Below are positions 45,421-57,819 of a stretch of 64,000 nt of DNA, piece after piece. The number at the start of each line of letters is the position of its first letter. The stretch's first letter is position 1. The notes below the pieces were generated by a model. It made no database searches. It saw only the letters and a program-made list of their open reading frames with translations, and was not told the DNA's origin. This DNA comes from Toxonevra muliebris. Its lineage: Eukaryota; Arthropoda; Insecta; Diptera; Pallopteridae. Both the position numbers and the translations under genes were made by a program. The DNA lies in NCBI GenBank assembly GCA_963691655.1, contig OY829326.1, positions 115,727,388 to 115,791,387 of the forward strand. Reading direction: 5' to 3'.

Positions 45421-46500
45421 CAAGCCCAAAATTATGCAATACATAATTTATATATCGAAAATGGTTGTGGAATATACTTATATATCACATGGACTTTGCA
45501 CTTTTTCAAATATAAAAATGAAAATTTTAACAATAACAATACGTAAAGTATGTTATCACATCATGTGACGAGTGCGGAAGGGACTCATTTTATGATAGTT
45601 TTTAGGAGACTATGAAAATTAAATTTAGAGGTTAATTTTCAAAGTCATGACTTATTTTAATTAATATATCATAACTTACTTGCTTACTTATTTGGCTGGA
45701 ATTTTTCATAGATATAAGTTTCAACAATACAAAAATCTTAAAAACTTAATTTTGAATATTATGAAGTGACTAAATAGGGAGCAACTCTTGGCATTGTGCC
45801 GTTAAAAATAAACGAAACAATATTTCTGAGCTCTCTACTTAGATATGAATATCAAAAATATACAAGCCTCTAACAGCGAGATTCGTACGCACAGACGGAT
45901 TCAGGAGGTTTTACCATACCAACGAGTATTTTTTGACACATGAATAACTTTTCCGTCGTTGGAATTTTTTAATTGCATGGACCCTTCAAGTGCTCAAGTA
46001 TTCAAACGCTTGTCTGCATATTTCAGTCTGGACTACTGCTGGAGTTCAATGCTTAACACGGTCAAAAAATTTTTTTTTCTATACGGCGCCATTTCTTGAC
46101 TGGCAATGGGAAACATCCAAGAGTAAAAATTGCCTATGAAAAGCTTTTCACTTCGCTGATCGGATTCTGCAGATCTCTTTTATTCGTATATAGTATATAA
46201 TTCACCCAATATGAATGGATGCGAAAAAGCTTAGTCCTTCCCTGGGCTGCAGAGCCACAAAAAAAGAAGAAAAAATTATGATTTTTGAGATACGCTTGTC
46301 TCTTGATTTACACGGTACTCGAATTACATAGTTTCGAGGTTTTTTACATTTATTACCTACACGGTTTCGCTTTAACATGGTTTTGAAAACAAATAGAAAA
46401 TGTTTTGTGCTTTATTTCAATTTATTTTTATTTAGTATTACTATAGCCCAGCCTCGCTCTCCAGCCCTGACAAAGTTTGGAATTCCACTAATATTTTATT
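45421..46500. other. gene-free stretch
   Basis: No coding exon or repeat structure is recognisable here; the sequence is AT-rich and unique-looking. Confidence 0.4.
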
Positions 46501-47070
46501 TTTGTGGTGGAATGATTTTGTCGTCCTTGTACCAAATTTCACTGAGTTGTATGGATAGGACCACGCCCACTTGTGCCATTGACAAATAATACTTCCATAT
46601 TAAATCTTAGAGAGCGGTGCTACAAATGATTACTGAGATATTCCGTAGTAAAAATTCAGTTTGTATTGTAGGTGCTATGCCCCCTTTTCCAATCTCACCC
46701 ACTTTTTTCCTGTGGCATAACATTGTCAACCAACATCCTTGTAATAATTTCAATACTGTACTCTAAACGGTTACGGAGATATACCCAAAAAATCAATTGA
46801 GTTGTATGGAAAGTACCACGACCGCTTGGCCAAAAAAGATCGCATTCTGCGCAATAACTACTACAAACATACCGCTTTCTCACAACAACTGACAATGCCT
46901 CCTTTATTATGGTTCCTAAGTTATGCCATTTTAGATGTTTAGTTTGTACGGGAAGTACCACGCCCACTTGCTTAACTGAAGTAAAATATAGCCTATGTTC
47001 AAACGGAGAGTACCACTATTACAATACTGAAAACAATTTTTAAATTGGGTCACTAGTTCAAGAGATTACC
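46500..47070. repeat. degenerate repeat array containing ACCACGCCCAC
   Basis: Units of about 100-140 bp recur, each with GAGATAT or a similar word, a GTTGTATGGA or GTTTGTACGGG word, and then ACCACGCCCACTTG or a variant (about 46560, 46825 and 46955). This unit type is common in fly intergenic DNA. The open frames over it have no domain. Confidence 0.5.
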
Positions 47071-47291
47071 TCAATTATACAGCCAAGCTTCACCCTGGTC
47101 GCACTCATTTCACACACATAAACGCTGAAGGGCTTCTACTGGATAAGAAACTGGAATCATATTTTGAAATTTGAACGAAAGGTTAAAAATCATTTTCGTT
47201 TTTGCAAACAAATAAGCTGAAAACGAAAATTGTATGTCTTGAATACGCTATAAGTGAACTTAGAGCATCGGTTTCATCACTTGGCATTTAG

Positions 47292-48318
47292 TCATACCTG
47301 TCTTGAATGAAAAAAAGTTAGTCTCCGTTGCCGAAAAAATACTTGTGTATTTTGGATCCTTTTGCCTCAAACAAACAAAATTTTAAAGCTTCAAAATCGT
47401 ATCCGATCCTCCTGGACTGTTTTTCGTGAATTTCATGTTGATTTAGTGCATTATGGTGAAAAATAGGCAAACAAATAATAACACAGTGCAACAGTAAATA
47501 TCAAATGTCGAATTGATATTTTTTTAAGTGTAATTCGAGATCGCTGATTCCGACCATGTGCTCAGATTTTTTCTATCACGTCTGGGACCCCCGCTATGGA
47601 GACCAAAACCAATAATTTTGGTATATGCGGGACCAATATACAATTTTTTTATATTACCTTATAACCTATCATTAGGTTTTGGTGAAAAATTTTCTCTATC
47701 GGAAAATGGTTTGGGGTAAGTGAAGGTTAAAAATTACCTAGGTTCAACTTTTTTTTTTTTAAATTAGTCCTTGAAAAATTTTATTTTTTTTATAATCCCT
47801 TTGTACTGGATTAACTATTGGGAAAAAAATAAACATTCTACGGAAAAAAATTCTTCATCAAAAAATTGTTGAAGTCATTGAAGATCAAAATCACCTAAAT
47901 CCAACTTTTTCCCAGAAATTAATCTTTGACAGACTAACTTTTTTTTTTTTTGCTTTAATTTTTATATAGGATTTACTGTTGAAAAAAGCAGCAAACAGTC
48001 TTTGAAGACAATATTTGCAATTAAAAAGAAGTTGGGATGACCGAAGGTCGAAATCACCTAGGTCCTACTTCCCTTAAGAAATTGCCCCTTGAAAGTCAAG
48101 TATTGAATAGTGGCTTCATATAACATGAAGTGTTGCAGTTTATGTAATTTTTTTCCTCCCCTCCATGATAAAAAACTTTCTCTTAGCTATGAAACATGTA
48201 TAAGGTAAAATGAAAAGCAATTTCCCGTATATATCAAAATTAAGGATTTTGGCCCCCATAGCGGGGATGCCAGACATGATAGGGGACCAAGTTTTTTCCA
48301 TTCAAGACAGGTGTGTAG
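47292..48318. mobile_element. palindromic non-autonomous element with internal tandem units
   Basis: Outer ends ACCTGTCTTGAATG (47297) and its inverse (about 48303-48317) face each other. Inner arms at 47563-47630 and 48225-48290 are also inverted copies, with CCCCGCTATGG-type cores. Between them are about three direct units of 130 bp containing AAATCACCTAGGTCCAACTT-like words. The left arm seems to carry about 250 bp of extra DNA between outer and inner repeats. There is no transposase. Confidence 0.55.
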
Positions 48319-48319
48319 T

Positions 48320-50555
48320 GGAACCAATCGCCATTTTTCCATACAATGCGTGATTAATTTTGCACGATTATGAACGTATCTATGAATTTTCTATATATTC
48401 TTTGATTCAATTAATACGGCTAAACATTTTGTTTTAATCCTCCTTTTTACATGAAACCTCTGTCTCGTTTTACACGATTCCAATATCCACGATTTTTGGA
48501 GGAACGTATCTACTATGTAAATTGAGGCACAGATGTAAAAGTTCACATTTGGTTATTCCCACCAACTCAATTGCATTTGTAAACAATTTTAACTATATTA
48601 AGTATCTATAAAATTCCCACCAAAAGTAGATCTAGAATATCAGTAAACTTAAACATTTAATTCATTTTATAAATAAAAGAAATAATTGTATCCAATACCG
48701 AACGCATGATTATTGGAAAATGTCTGAAAAATCAAAAAATTGCCTATATATCAAAAACCTGAGTTGCTACGACAAAACTGATGGCAGATTCGGATTCAGC
48801 GGACCAAAAGAACCATCAAATTTGGAGATGGGTATTGACATTTTTTTCATTTTGTTGTCACTGAAAATTAGTAGGAAGAAAACGAAAATTCATAAAATCT
48901 TGCATGATCGAGTAAAAAACATAAACAGCGCTGGCACGCAGATTGTTCGAAATTGCATATTCCTGATATTCCTTCATTAATATGTACGAATATATATGTG
49001 TGTAATAGATGAAGAAAAATATGCTCCAAAAATAATAAATAAAAAACAAATATTGTGAATCGGTACATAAAATATTCTTATGCACAGTAAATTAATTTTC
49101 CAAAAATATACAACATTTTAATTGCAAGTAAGTATGAGTAGAAGAAGAAAAAAAAAACATTTTGGGAACGTTTTGCCTGCAGATGTACGTAAATACGTAA
49201 AGTATGTATGTATATTAATTTGTGTTTATGTGCGTTCATGTGTATGTGTGCTTTATGTATTTACAATGTACAACACATATTTGTTTAACAAATTTTGTAC
49301 AATTAAATAACGGTACGTTACCTTTTACCTGTTACCTGCTGAAAACTGAAAACTTTCCACTTGCTTTTCATTCACATTAATTTACGCAACAATGTTTGCA
49401 TTTGTCATTGTTTCCATTTCTGACAGCAGCGTCCACCATATTACTCACTCCCCTCTCCCCTATGCCTCCACGTTCTATTGAAAAAGGATCTCTCTCAAAA
49501 ATATTCAGCAGTCATTGTTTTCATTTATGCTCGTAATTGTTAATTTGATTTTTGCGAATGATTTTCATTGTTGCTGCTGCTGTAAATTAAAATCTTTCAT
49601 GCTTTGCTCTTCATTGGTCCTCTTGTTCTTGTAGCTACTGTCGTTGTTGTTGCTGCTGCTGATAACTTTTGCTTTTGGCTTTCTACTCAGTTGTCTCTCT
49701 TTCTGTGTGCGTACGTGTGTGTGTGTGCGTCTGTTTGCTTTTCTGTCAGTGTGTCTATTTGAATTTTTGTTACTTTATGCAAATTATTTTCAATTGATTG
49801 CATTTTGTATGTTGAAGCATTTTCATTTCACTTAAGTATTTGATTACTTTGAAGTTTCATTTTCTTTCATGTCCTTTTGAAAGCTTTGAATGCACGAAGT
49901 GCTTTTGTGAATACGCCATTGGAGTCACTCTCAATACTTATACCATAATCTCTAATTAGATTTGATAATTGAAAATAAAAATTTGAAAAGCATTGTATAA
50001 AAATTTCATGTTAATCATTCCAATTAGATTTCATAAATATCTTATTGGACAACGGTTTCGTTTCAAAAATTTAGGTGTAAATGATACCTATTAAAATTAA
50101 ATTGTATTGAGCTCAAATATCAGAAATCTTTTGATATCACACTTTAATTACTTCTCTCACCTATTGTCCCAAATGTTACACTATTGACCCGATTAAAAAG
50201 AAAAGTCAGATCCTGATAGTTATCAGAACAACGGTCATTGGGTGATATACTAACCTAACGTAAATCAGAAAATCGTTGAAGTGCTCAAAAGCTCGGTCCT
50301 CTCCCTAACAATTTGACCTTCGCAAATAATCAAATTTTTGGCGTATTGAAAAAAAATAGCTAAGCACCTCAGTTTTTAGTGTTTGGAGCTATAATATAGT
50401 GGCCGAGAGCGAGTCCTCGAAACGTCTTCGGAGAAACCCACAGCATCACGCATGTGCTGGTATCACCGGGCCGATTAGAAGAGCATCTATTCATCGAGAA
50501 TAAAGCCAGAAAATCTCTATATAGTATCAGAAATTTTGCTTTGCAGGAAAATATT
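48320..50555. other. gene-free region with TG and TTG microsatellites
   Basis: There is a GT-rich tract near 49712-49730 and TTGCTGCTG tracts near 49570 and 49645. No coding exon is supported; the open frames lack motifs. Confidence 0.45.
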
Positions 50556-50559
50556 GTTG

Positions 50560-51194
50560 GTGAAGGATAAAGGGCTGGTAGTGTGAAGAATTTATTAAGC
50601 CCCTACATCTTGATTGGGGTGACAAACTTATTCGTTTGCCAAAGGGTTTTGGGGCAGACTCTCGGATCGGGATTAATGGGATGGTGAGGGATGGACTGGA
50701 TTTCACCTAGGGTGCTATGTCTTCCACACTGACGGATCTGTAATAGGCAACCAAGCTGGTGGTAGTATATATTCTAGAACTTACAAGGTGAAAGACTCAA
50801 TTGCATTAGGTAGCTACACCTCGATTTTTCGTACACCTCACAGCTGTGACTGAAAACAAACTCTATTTTCATCTACTTGGATAGCACCATTGAACCATTG
50901 GCTTACAGAAGTTGTTTATTGACTCCCCTAGGCAGGACAGATCTTACTATCTGTTAAGTCTGCGTAGGTGTCACTTGAGACTCAAGAAATCGAGCTCATG
51001 TGATGCATGTCTTGAAGATGACGGCAGAACATTTCATTTATGAATGCCCTCCCTTTCGAATGAAACGTGCAACACTGGACAAACGTTTCTTGACAAAAGA
51101 GGATTTAGTCAACCTTGATCTATTCAAGCTATGCAAATTTGCAAATACAATGAACTTTCTAGTCCACGTGATTCTCGCTCTTTGGAGACTCTAA
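50560..51194 (+). pseudogene. third non-LTR retrotransposon, RNase H and Cys/His remnant
   Basis: FHTDGSVIGNQAGGSIYSRT (about 50725-50790) is the start of an RNase H domain. After frame changes, RSYYLLSLRRCHLRL, then SSSCDACLEDDGR (about 50940-51020) and, in another frame, TAEHFIYECPPFRMKRATLD (about 51010-51080) make the terminal Cys/His region. It ends near the stop at 51192-51194. The RT domain is absent, and the fragment has several frameshifts. It is a different lineage from the copies at 3.8 and 27.6 kb. Confidence 0.65.
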
Positions 51195-51195
51195 T

Positions 51196-51317
51196 AACAC
51201 CTTGATCAAAAAGTTCCCGGAATAACCACCGTGTGGCGCTCCCATCGTTCCGATTTGAGTTCTGTTTTTTTTGTTAAGTAGCCAAGAGTACATCTATCTC
51301 TGTGTTCGTTGGCGTTG
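51196..51317 (+). mobile_element. 5-prime end fragment of a mariner
   Basis: ACACCTTGATCAAAAAGTTC followed by CCGGAATAACCACCGTGTGGC matches the left end of the mariner at 55553-56871. It skips about 65 bases of that copy and ends near GTTGGCG. It lies immediately after the retrotransposon remnant. No right end is present. Confidence 0.75.
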
Positions 51318-51319
51318 GC

Positions 51320-52371
51320 AGAATTCTGCGAAACTGTCGCCTTTTTGCATAAAATCATTTAGAAATGAAATCCTCCACTCGCTTTTTAAATCATCTACCT
51401 CTTCATTTTCAACCAAATTCTAATAAGTTATATGACAGTTCATCATCAGTGTTGCTACATAGGTATTTAAATAAAAACAAAAGGTCTCAAAATGATCTAA
51501 AGGATGTTTGCTAAATGGATACCATTTTTACTTTTTATATGGAATATAAATTCAAGCACACCGATCCGGCTACAGTCGGAGCATATTACAGAGCATATTT
51601 ACATTTTTTTTATATATTCTAGTTTTTTATTGAAACTGGAAAATCGAAGTGTTTTTATGAAAGAGGAAGTAATGAATTGTCAGGCTTGAAAGTGAAATAA
51701 AAAAGTTCAATTGAAGTGACAGCGACACCACTGGATTCGACTTTGAATACGACACTACGGATCGCAGAGATAGTTTTTTCGGGCGACTAATTGGATTCGT
51801 TTATTGAAATTGGAACAAAAATGAAGTAAAGTGGAAAAGGGATGAAATCTATTTTTACAAGAATTTTCCTATTTGTGATAAGCACATTCTCATTTTTGAC
51901 AAGCGTGATCCTATTTTTGCAAGCATTTTGTCATTTTTGGGTAGCGTTCCCCCCATTTATGTACACTGCCGTATGCAAGACCGGGAAGGTGTGCTTTGTA
52001 TATATTTGAAGATAAAATCTGATATCCACAGAGACCTAAGTAATAAAAGTAATTTTTCAGACAAAGTGCAACATATAACCAGGTAGATAATTAGGAAAAT
52101 CTTCAAAAAATGTTCATCAGAGTATTTTATTACACAGTCAATCAGAAATATGATCAGTCCTTCATGGGTTTTCCTAAATCTTAGTTAACATTCAAACTCA
52201 CTATATTTACTAGTGCTGCTTTGGTTTAATGTATTTTTTGAAATTATTTCTATTTACGCAATACATACTTCTAGATGAAGACACATGCCTTCTGCATCTG
52301 CCATTACGCAATTTTCCATTGAAAGAATTTTGTCTAATCATGTTTTATTATAACTAAATATAAAAGGATAT
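51320..52371. other. gene-free stretch
   Basis: No supported gene or repeat is seen; the open frame at 51504-51689 has no motif and is AT-rich. Confidence 0.4.
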
Positions 52372-52379
52372 ATGTACAT

Positions 52380-53399
52380 TAGAGTGGGTCAAATTTTTGT
52401 CGATATTTGGTACCCCCTAGTTGTGTTCTATGGACCATTTTAAGCAACTTTTGCAATGAAAGTATAGTTCTATTTTGAATTCCGAGCCCCCCAATTTTTG
52501 AAAATAGGTATTTTTTCAACATTTTCAAGATTCGACTTGGACACAGCATTAAAAAAAATAGAAACAGCATTACAATATTTTGCTGTGGTGTTTTTTTTGG
52601 TAAGAGAAACCCGAATCTGACATTGATTTGCCGATAAAATTATGTTTTAATACTCAATTTGAACAAAAAAGGCTTAAAATGTACAAAATTCGGATCAGGT
52701 AGCGGTCGATCATGATTTTCTAAATATTGTTCTAGATGTTCATAAGGAATGCTTAGAGTAAATGGTGGTTCGAATATGATTGATTTATCATTCATATCAA
52801 TCATATTCGTATAATCCGTGCAATTGAAATTCACGATAGGTTTTTTATAAGCTCTCAGATGCATCGGATTATCTCAGCAAGTTTGAAGTCATTACGATGG
52901 AAAATAAACATATTTTCCATACAAAATTCGAAGTTTTTGGCCAAAAATCGAAAATTTTGTATGGGAGGTACCCTTATTTTTTATTACATTGCACTGTAAC
53001 TTTCAGAATCTTTCTTTTTTGTAAAAAAAAAAAAATTTGTGCGAAATTTCAAGTCATTACGATTAAAAATGATCCGATTTTTTTTTGCCATTTTTGTACA
53101 TTTTAAGCCTTTTTTGTTCAAATTGAGAATCAAAACATAATTTTATCGGCAAATCAATGTCAGATTCGTACCAAAAAATCCCCATAGCAAAATATTGTAA
53201 TGCTGTTTCTATTTTTTTTAATGCTGTGTCGAATCTTGAAAATGTTGAAAAAATACCTATTTTCAAAAATTGGGGTGCTCGGAATTCAAAATAGAGCTAT
53301 ACTTTCATTGGAAAAGTTGCTTAAAATGATCCATAGAACACAACTAGGGGGTATTAAACATCAACTTTTTTTGACCCATACAATTTGACCCACCCTAAT
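52380..53399. mobile_element. hAT-like palindromic MITE with 309-bp arms
   Basis: ATGTACAT flanks both sides (52372-52379 and 53400-53407). It is 8 bp and fits the hAT target pattern nTnnnnAn. The ends are TAGAGTGGGTCAAA and, inverted, TAGGGTGGGTCAAA. Arms 52380-52688 and 53091-53399 are near-identical inverted copies. The centre contains two direct AAGTCATTACGAT words. There is no transposase. Confidence 0.75.
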
Positions 53400-53407
53400 G
53401 TACATGA

Positions 53408-55550
53408 ATATGTATATATGTCTGTACACTGGCGACATTTGTTGCAAGTTTTCAAAGCTTATGTAATTTTTCCTTGTCTTCTATTTTTCACGTCAACAAA
53501 GAAAATATGCAATTTTATTTTATTTTTCTTAGTCTACATAAATTTTTTGCAATTAGAACTTTAACGACAAAACGACAGTCATCAATCATTTCGACACATC
53601 CTAATATGTTTTTAGTGCGCATTACATATTTGACTGTAGACTCAATGTAGAGTTTTTGCCCTCGTCGTGCCAGCCACACTGACTTCCGCTTCCTGTTAAT
53701 CCCAAAAACTAATGTTTATCCATTTTTGCTTTTGTTACTGTGATTCAATGTTTTCCTTCTTTTTTTTTTCATTTTATTGTCGCTTCGTCAATTTTCGCCT
53801 TCAAGCCCATTTCTTGCATGTTAATGAACAATCAATATCGGAAACCATTTTCTTGATTAAAAATGTATAGTATCTAGTACATATTTTTACTGGTGATCTA
53901 GAGGAGGGAATTTGAGGGGGGATGAGCTGTAATATGTGCTGGTCAATATTTAATATAAAGTTGCATGCATGGTAATTGTCCTCGTAAATTTTGGCTCCGG
54001 AAACGAAACTCCAACAAAAAACAAAGAAACAAAAACTGAAGTTTAAATTTTTAGTCTATATTGTCTACTTTTAGAAACCTTCCTATCGATGTATGGTATG
54101 TGTATACGGCCGTAAGTATTTCCGTTTTATTACACAATAACATTAGTATGACATATGTACAATAACAAATATACATACCTACATAAATATTTTGCTTATC
54201 ATTTATGAAATATTCGTTTTTTTGACATGTTTTTTTTTGTTGTTGTTGTTTTCTGTTGTGTATTGACTCATAGAATTTCTCACAAATTAATTCCTATGCG
54301 ACTACTGACGACAACGACATAGACTTGGACATGCGACAACATCCATTAGTGTGTAACATGTGACATCACATGTGATTGACAGGCAATGACAAGTGATTTT
54401 TTTTTCAGCTCCAGTTCTTTTTCTTATTTTACTTTTTCATGCAAGTACGAGTATAACAAAATACTGCAAAGACTAATTGTGTCGTCAAAATACATTTTGA
54501 CATTATTCGTATTTTTAAACTTATATTAAACACACACATACACATATAGTATACCCCACCTTAACTTTAGTCCAATGTGTCTCGTGTATCGTATTCATAA
54601 ATACAGTAAGTACCTTTTACTGAGGCATGGGGTGGGTGTGAATTTTGTGTTGTTTTTTGTCAACGACGCGATGTGGCATGGCGCACATAATTAAATAATT
54701 TAGTATTTCGTCAATTTATTTTTAAATAAAGAAATTCAGAAAAAAATAAACAATATTTACTTAAAAACATTTGACAATTATGACAATTGATTTTATTTTA
54801 TATTCGTTTATTTTCATTTAAAAAAAAAAAAATATTTAAACATACATTCATAAATATCCTCCCTTTATTTTTGTTTTTAAAAATTGTTTTTTTTTCCAAA
54901 TATTTTGTCTCATAATTTTGACATTTGTTTTAAAAAATATAAATTTAAATGCTTTTATTTAGATTTCTGTTTAAAAATTAACAAAAAATATTTGTCATTT
55001 AGTTTTATACATACAATACATACATATATTGCATATGTGAACGTATGTATGTACAATGAAGGGAAGAAAAACCATATACCCTCCTCCTACTAGAGGATAA
55101 TGAGCAACGATGTATGAAATAATTATCGAAAAGGGGAAAACCCCTTAGATTAACTAGTACTGCCTTCCCTTCTGCAACCTCTGCATTCACTAGAGAACAT
55201 GTATCAATCCAATGGGAGCCGATTTAGATGTCATTCTAGAGAACTGTTGTTGTTGGAACTGTCGATTTTGTGATATTTGTGGAGCAACCAGTAGTATCCT
55301 TTAATTTTTGTATTTCAAAATTCAAACTTATTATTGATATAAATAGGCTTAATTAAACAATAATGCTAGAAAAATAACAACTCATAGATCAGACAGATCA
55401 GACGTTTCGAAACCCGCCTTGGTTCCTCATCAGTGATCTTTGTAATAGCTTCCTTATTTCAACAACCTATATAAGTGAAAAATATTATACAGTAAATGAA
55501 AATTACAGCACAATAGCATTATTAAAAGGAATTACCACTACTGTTTTATA
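53408..55550. other. gene-free AT-rich region
   Basis: No coding exon is supported. It contains ACATAC/TATGTA-type repeats near 55010-55050 and homopolymer runs. Nothing with a motif is seen. Confidence 0.45.
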
Positions 55551-55552
55551 TA

Positions 55553-56871
55553 CCACCTTGATCAAAAAAGTCCCGAAATAACCACCGTGTGGCTCTCCCA
55601 TCGTTTCGATTTGAGTTCTGCTTTCTTTGTTAATTTGGTACATCTGTTGTTGATATTTCCTCTAAATCTTAGCGTCATAGCTTGACATTTGCAAAAGTTA
55701 CGTAGCCAAGAGTACATCTATCTCTGTGTGTGTTGGCGATTTCTTACAATTTTATTAAATTGTATTGTATTAAACTTTGCGTAAAAAAAGGATTTAATGG
55801 TTTGCGAACGTTGGAAATGTTGCAAAAGTGTGTCGGCAACGATTCTCTAAAGAAAACGGTCGTTTACCAGTGGCACGAGCGGTTCAAAAGTGGTCGTGAG
55901 TCAATCGAAGATGATGAACGCAGTGGCAGACCATCGACATCGAAAACCGATGAAAACATTGATAAAGTAAAAAAATTTTGGTCAATAACCGCAAATTAAC
56001 CATTAGAGAGATAGCGGAAGACTAGAAAATTGCCTATGGATCCGTCCAAGACTTTTTGGTTAATGATTTGGGTTTCCGTCATGTAGCAGCAAAGTTGGTG
56101 CCAAAAGACCTCAATTTCATGCAAAAAAGAGACAGTGTTGACGTCGCAAAAGACATGATTTGCGAGACTGAATCCGATCCCACATTCATCAAAAGGATCA
56201 TTACTGGAGATTACTGGGTTTATGAGTACGGCACGCAATCCAGACATCAGGCAAGTGAATGGAGTTCACCAAATGAGCCGAGACCAAAAAAACCACGTCT
56301 TTTTCAGTCAAAAAAGAAGGCAATGCTCACGGTTTTCATAGATTACAACGGTGTAGTGCATCATGAATTTTTGTCAGAAGGCCAGACAATAAACAAATAG
56401 TATTATTTGGGCGTTATGAAACGTTTGCGTGAAGCAATTCGCCGAAAGAGACCAGAATTGTGGACAGAAAACTCGTGGATTTTGCACCATGATAACGCAC
56501 CGTCGCACAGTTCCATCATTATTCGTAATTTTTTTTGACGAAAAATGCAACAAATACCATCAACACTAGCAACAGTCACCGAATTCACCTGATTTGGCTC
56601 CCTGTGACTTCTTTCTGTTCAATCGAGTTAAAAAACCATTACGGGGAACGCGTTTCAGCAGCCGAGAGGAAGTAATGGAAAAATCGCAGGAAGCACTGAT
56701 GGACATACCGAAAACCGAATATAAAAAATGTTTTGAGGGTTGGATCAAGCGCTGGCATAAGTGTGTTGCAGTCGATGGGGATTACTTTGAAGGGGACTAT
56801 TTAAATTTAAATTAATAAACTTGTATTTTTAATTTTCTGAATAAGTTCCGGGAACTTTTGGATCAAGGTGG
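55553..56871 (+). mobile_element. full-length mariner element
   Basis: TA at 55551-55552 and 56872-56873 flanks TIRs beginning CCACCTTGATCAAAA and CCACCTTGATCCAAAAG. The length of 1319 bp is typical. A deleted fragment of the same family lies at 51196-51317. Confidence 0.93.
55770..56815 (+). pseudogene. mariner transposase, heavily broken
   Basis: Recognisable parts in order: GLRTLEMLQKCVGNDSLKKT and VYQWHERFKSGRESIEDD (DNA-binding region), SGRPSTSKTDENIDKV, a frameshift at about 55975, LTIREIAED followed by a stop, LVPKDLNFMQKR, ITGDYWVYEYG (first Asp, with the usual Glu-Thr after it disturbed), GQTINK then a TAG at 56398, HHDNAPSHSSII (second Asp), a frameshift near 56535, and NSPDLAPCDFFLFNRVKK (third Asp). 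The end, YFEGDYLNLN, is intact. The catalytic motifs match the DD34D class and resemble the family at 25388-26447. The protein start is unclear. Confidence 0.85.
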
Positions 56872-57033
56872 TACTTGTTACTATTGTCTGTTTATCGTAT
56901 AGAAAAGTGTTTTAAACAACATTTTTTTAAGCTTGGAAGCAAGCCTTATTCGTCTTTTTTAATATATACATTTGGATTATTAGATTACACAGAAATTTGA
57001 ATATACTTTTTTGAGGTTGTGCAAACCTCGTGT

Positions 57034-57817
57034 CGTAGGTCTAGTCAAGCAGAAAAAAACTGCATACTCAGAATTTTGAATTGACCCTCAAAATCTGGGC
57101 TTAGGACTGAAAACCCCATTTTTGATAGGTTAAAACATATACTTGCCCGGAAATATATTTTTGTTTATCTAATATGTTATTCAAAAGAGGACATTTAGCT
57201 GCTTACAACGATATATAAATTGATAATATATCCTAAGGAATACTGGAGCTAGAGGCCAAAATATACGGAAAAACGAAAAGTGTTTTCCTTTTTTTTATTT
57301 TGAATGGCTATGAACGACTATTTTGTTTCCCAGTGTATATATACGAGTAAATGCAAAGAAACTGTGTTCAATTCTGTTTCCAAGGAGCTATAAATTTTCA
57401 AAATCCATTGAGGTGTGGCTGACTAATTCAACTCTTTTATTTGACTACACATAAAATTTCAATACGTAGGTATGTAAATATTTCTATACGAGTATTACTC
57501 CAACTGATTAAGAATACAAAACAGCAACTTAAAAACATATGGATTTTTTTTTAGTATATGGTGCGTGAAGTCGAATATCTCAAGTCAAACCTCAATATAA
57601 AAATTTCAATTTTCCTTATATTTTGCCGTCTAACTCTGGAATTTCATAAGATATATTGCCAATTTATATAACGTTGTAAGCCACTAAATGTCCTCTTTTG
57701 AATGAAATATAGAAATTTACTCATCGGATAAATAAAAAATGAGTTACGGGCAAGTATATTCTTTAACCTATCAAAAATTCTAAGTATGCAGTTTTTTATG
57801 CTTGACTATACCTACAA
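57034..57817. mobile_element. imperfect palindromic (fold-back) element
   Basis: About 57034-57270 and 57600-57817 are inverted relatives. Both contain GTCAAGC then AAAAACTGCATACT, ATACTTGCCCG, TTCAAAAGAGGACATTTAG and CTTACAACG words. The left arm has about 40 bp extra (57080-57120). There is no coding potential and no clear target duplication. Confidence 0.65.
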
Positions 57818-57819
57818 TT

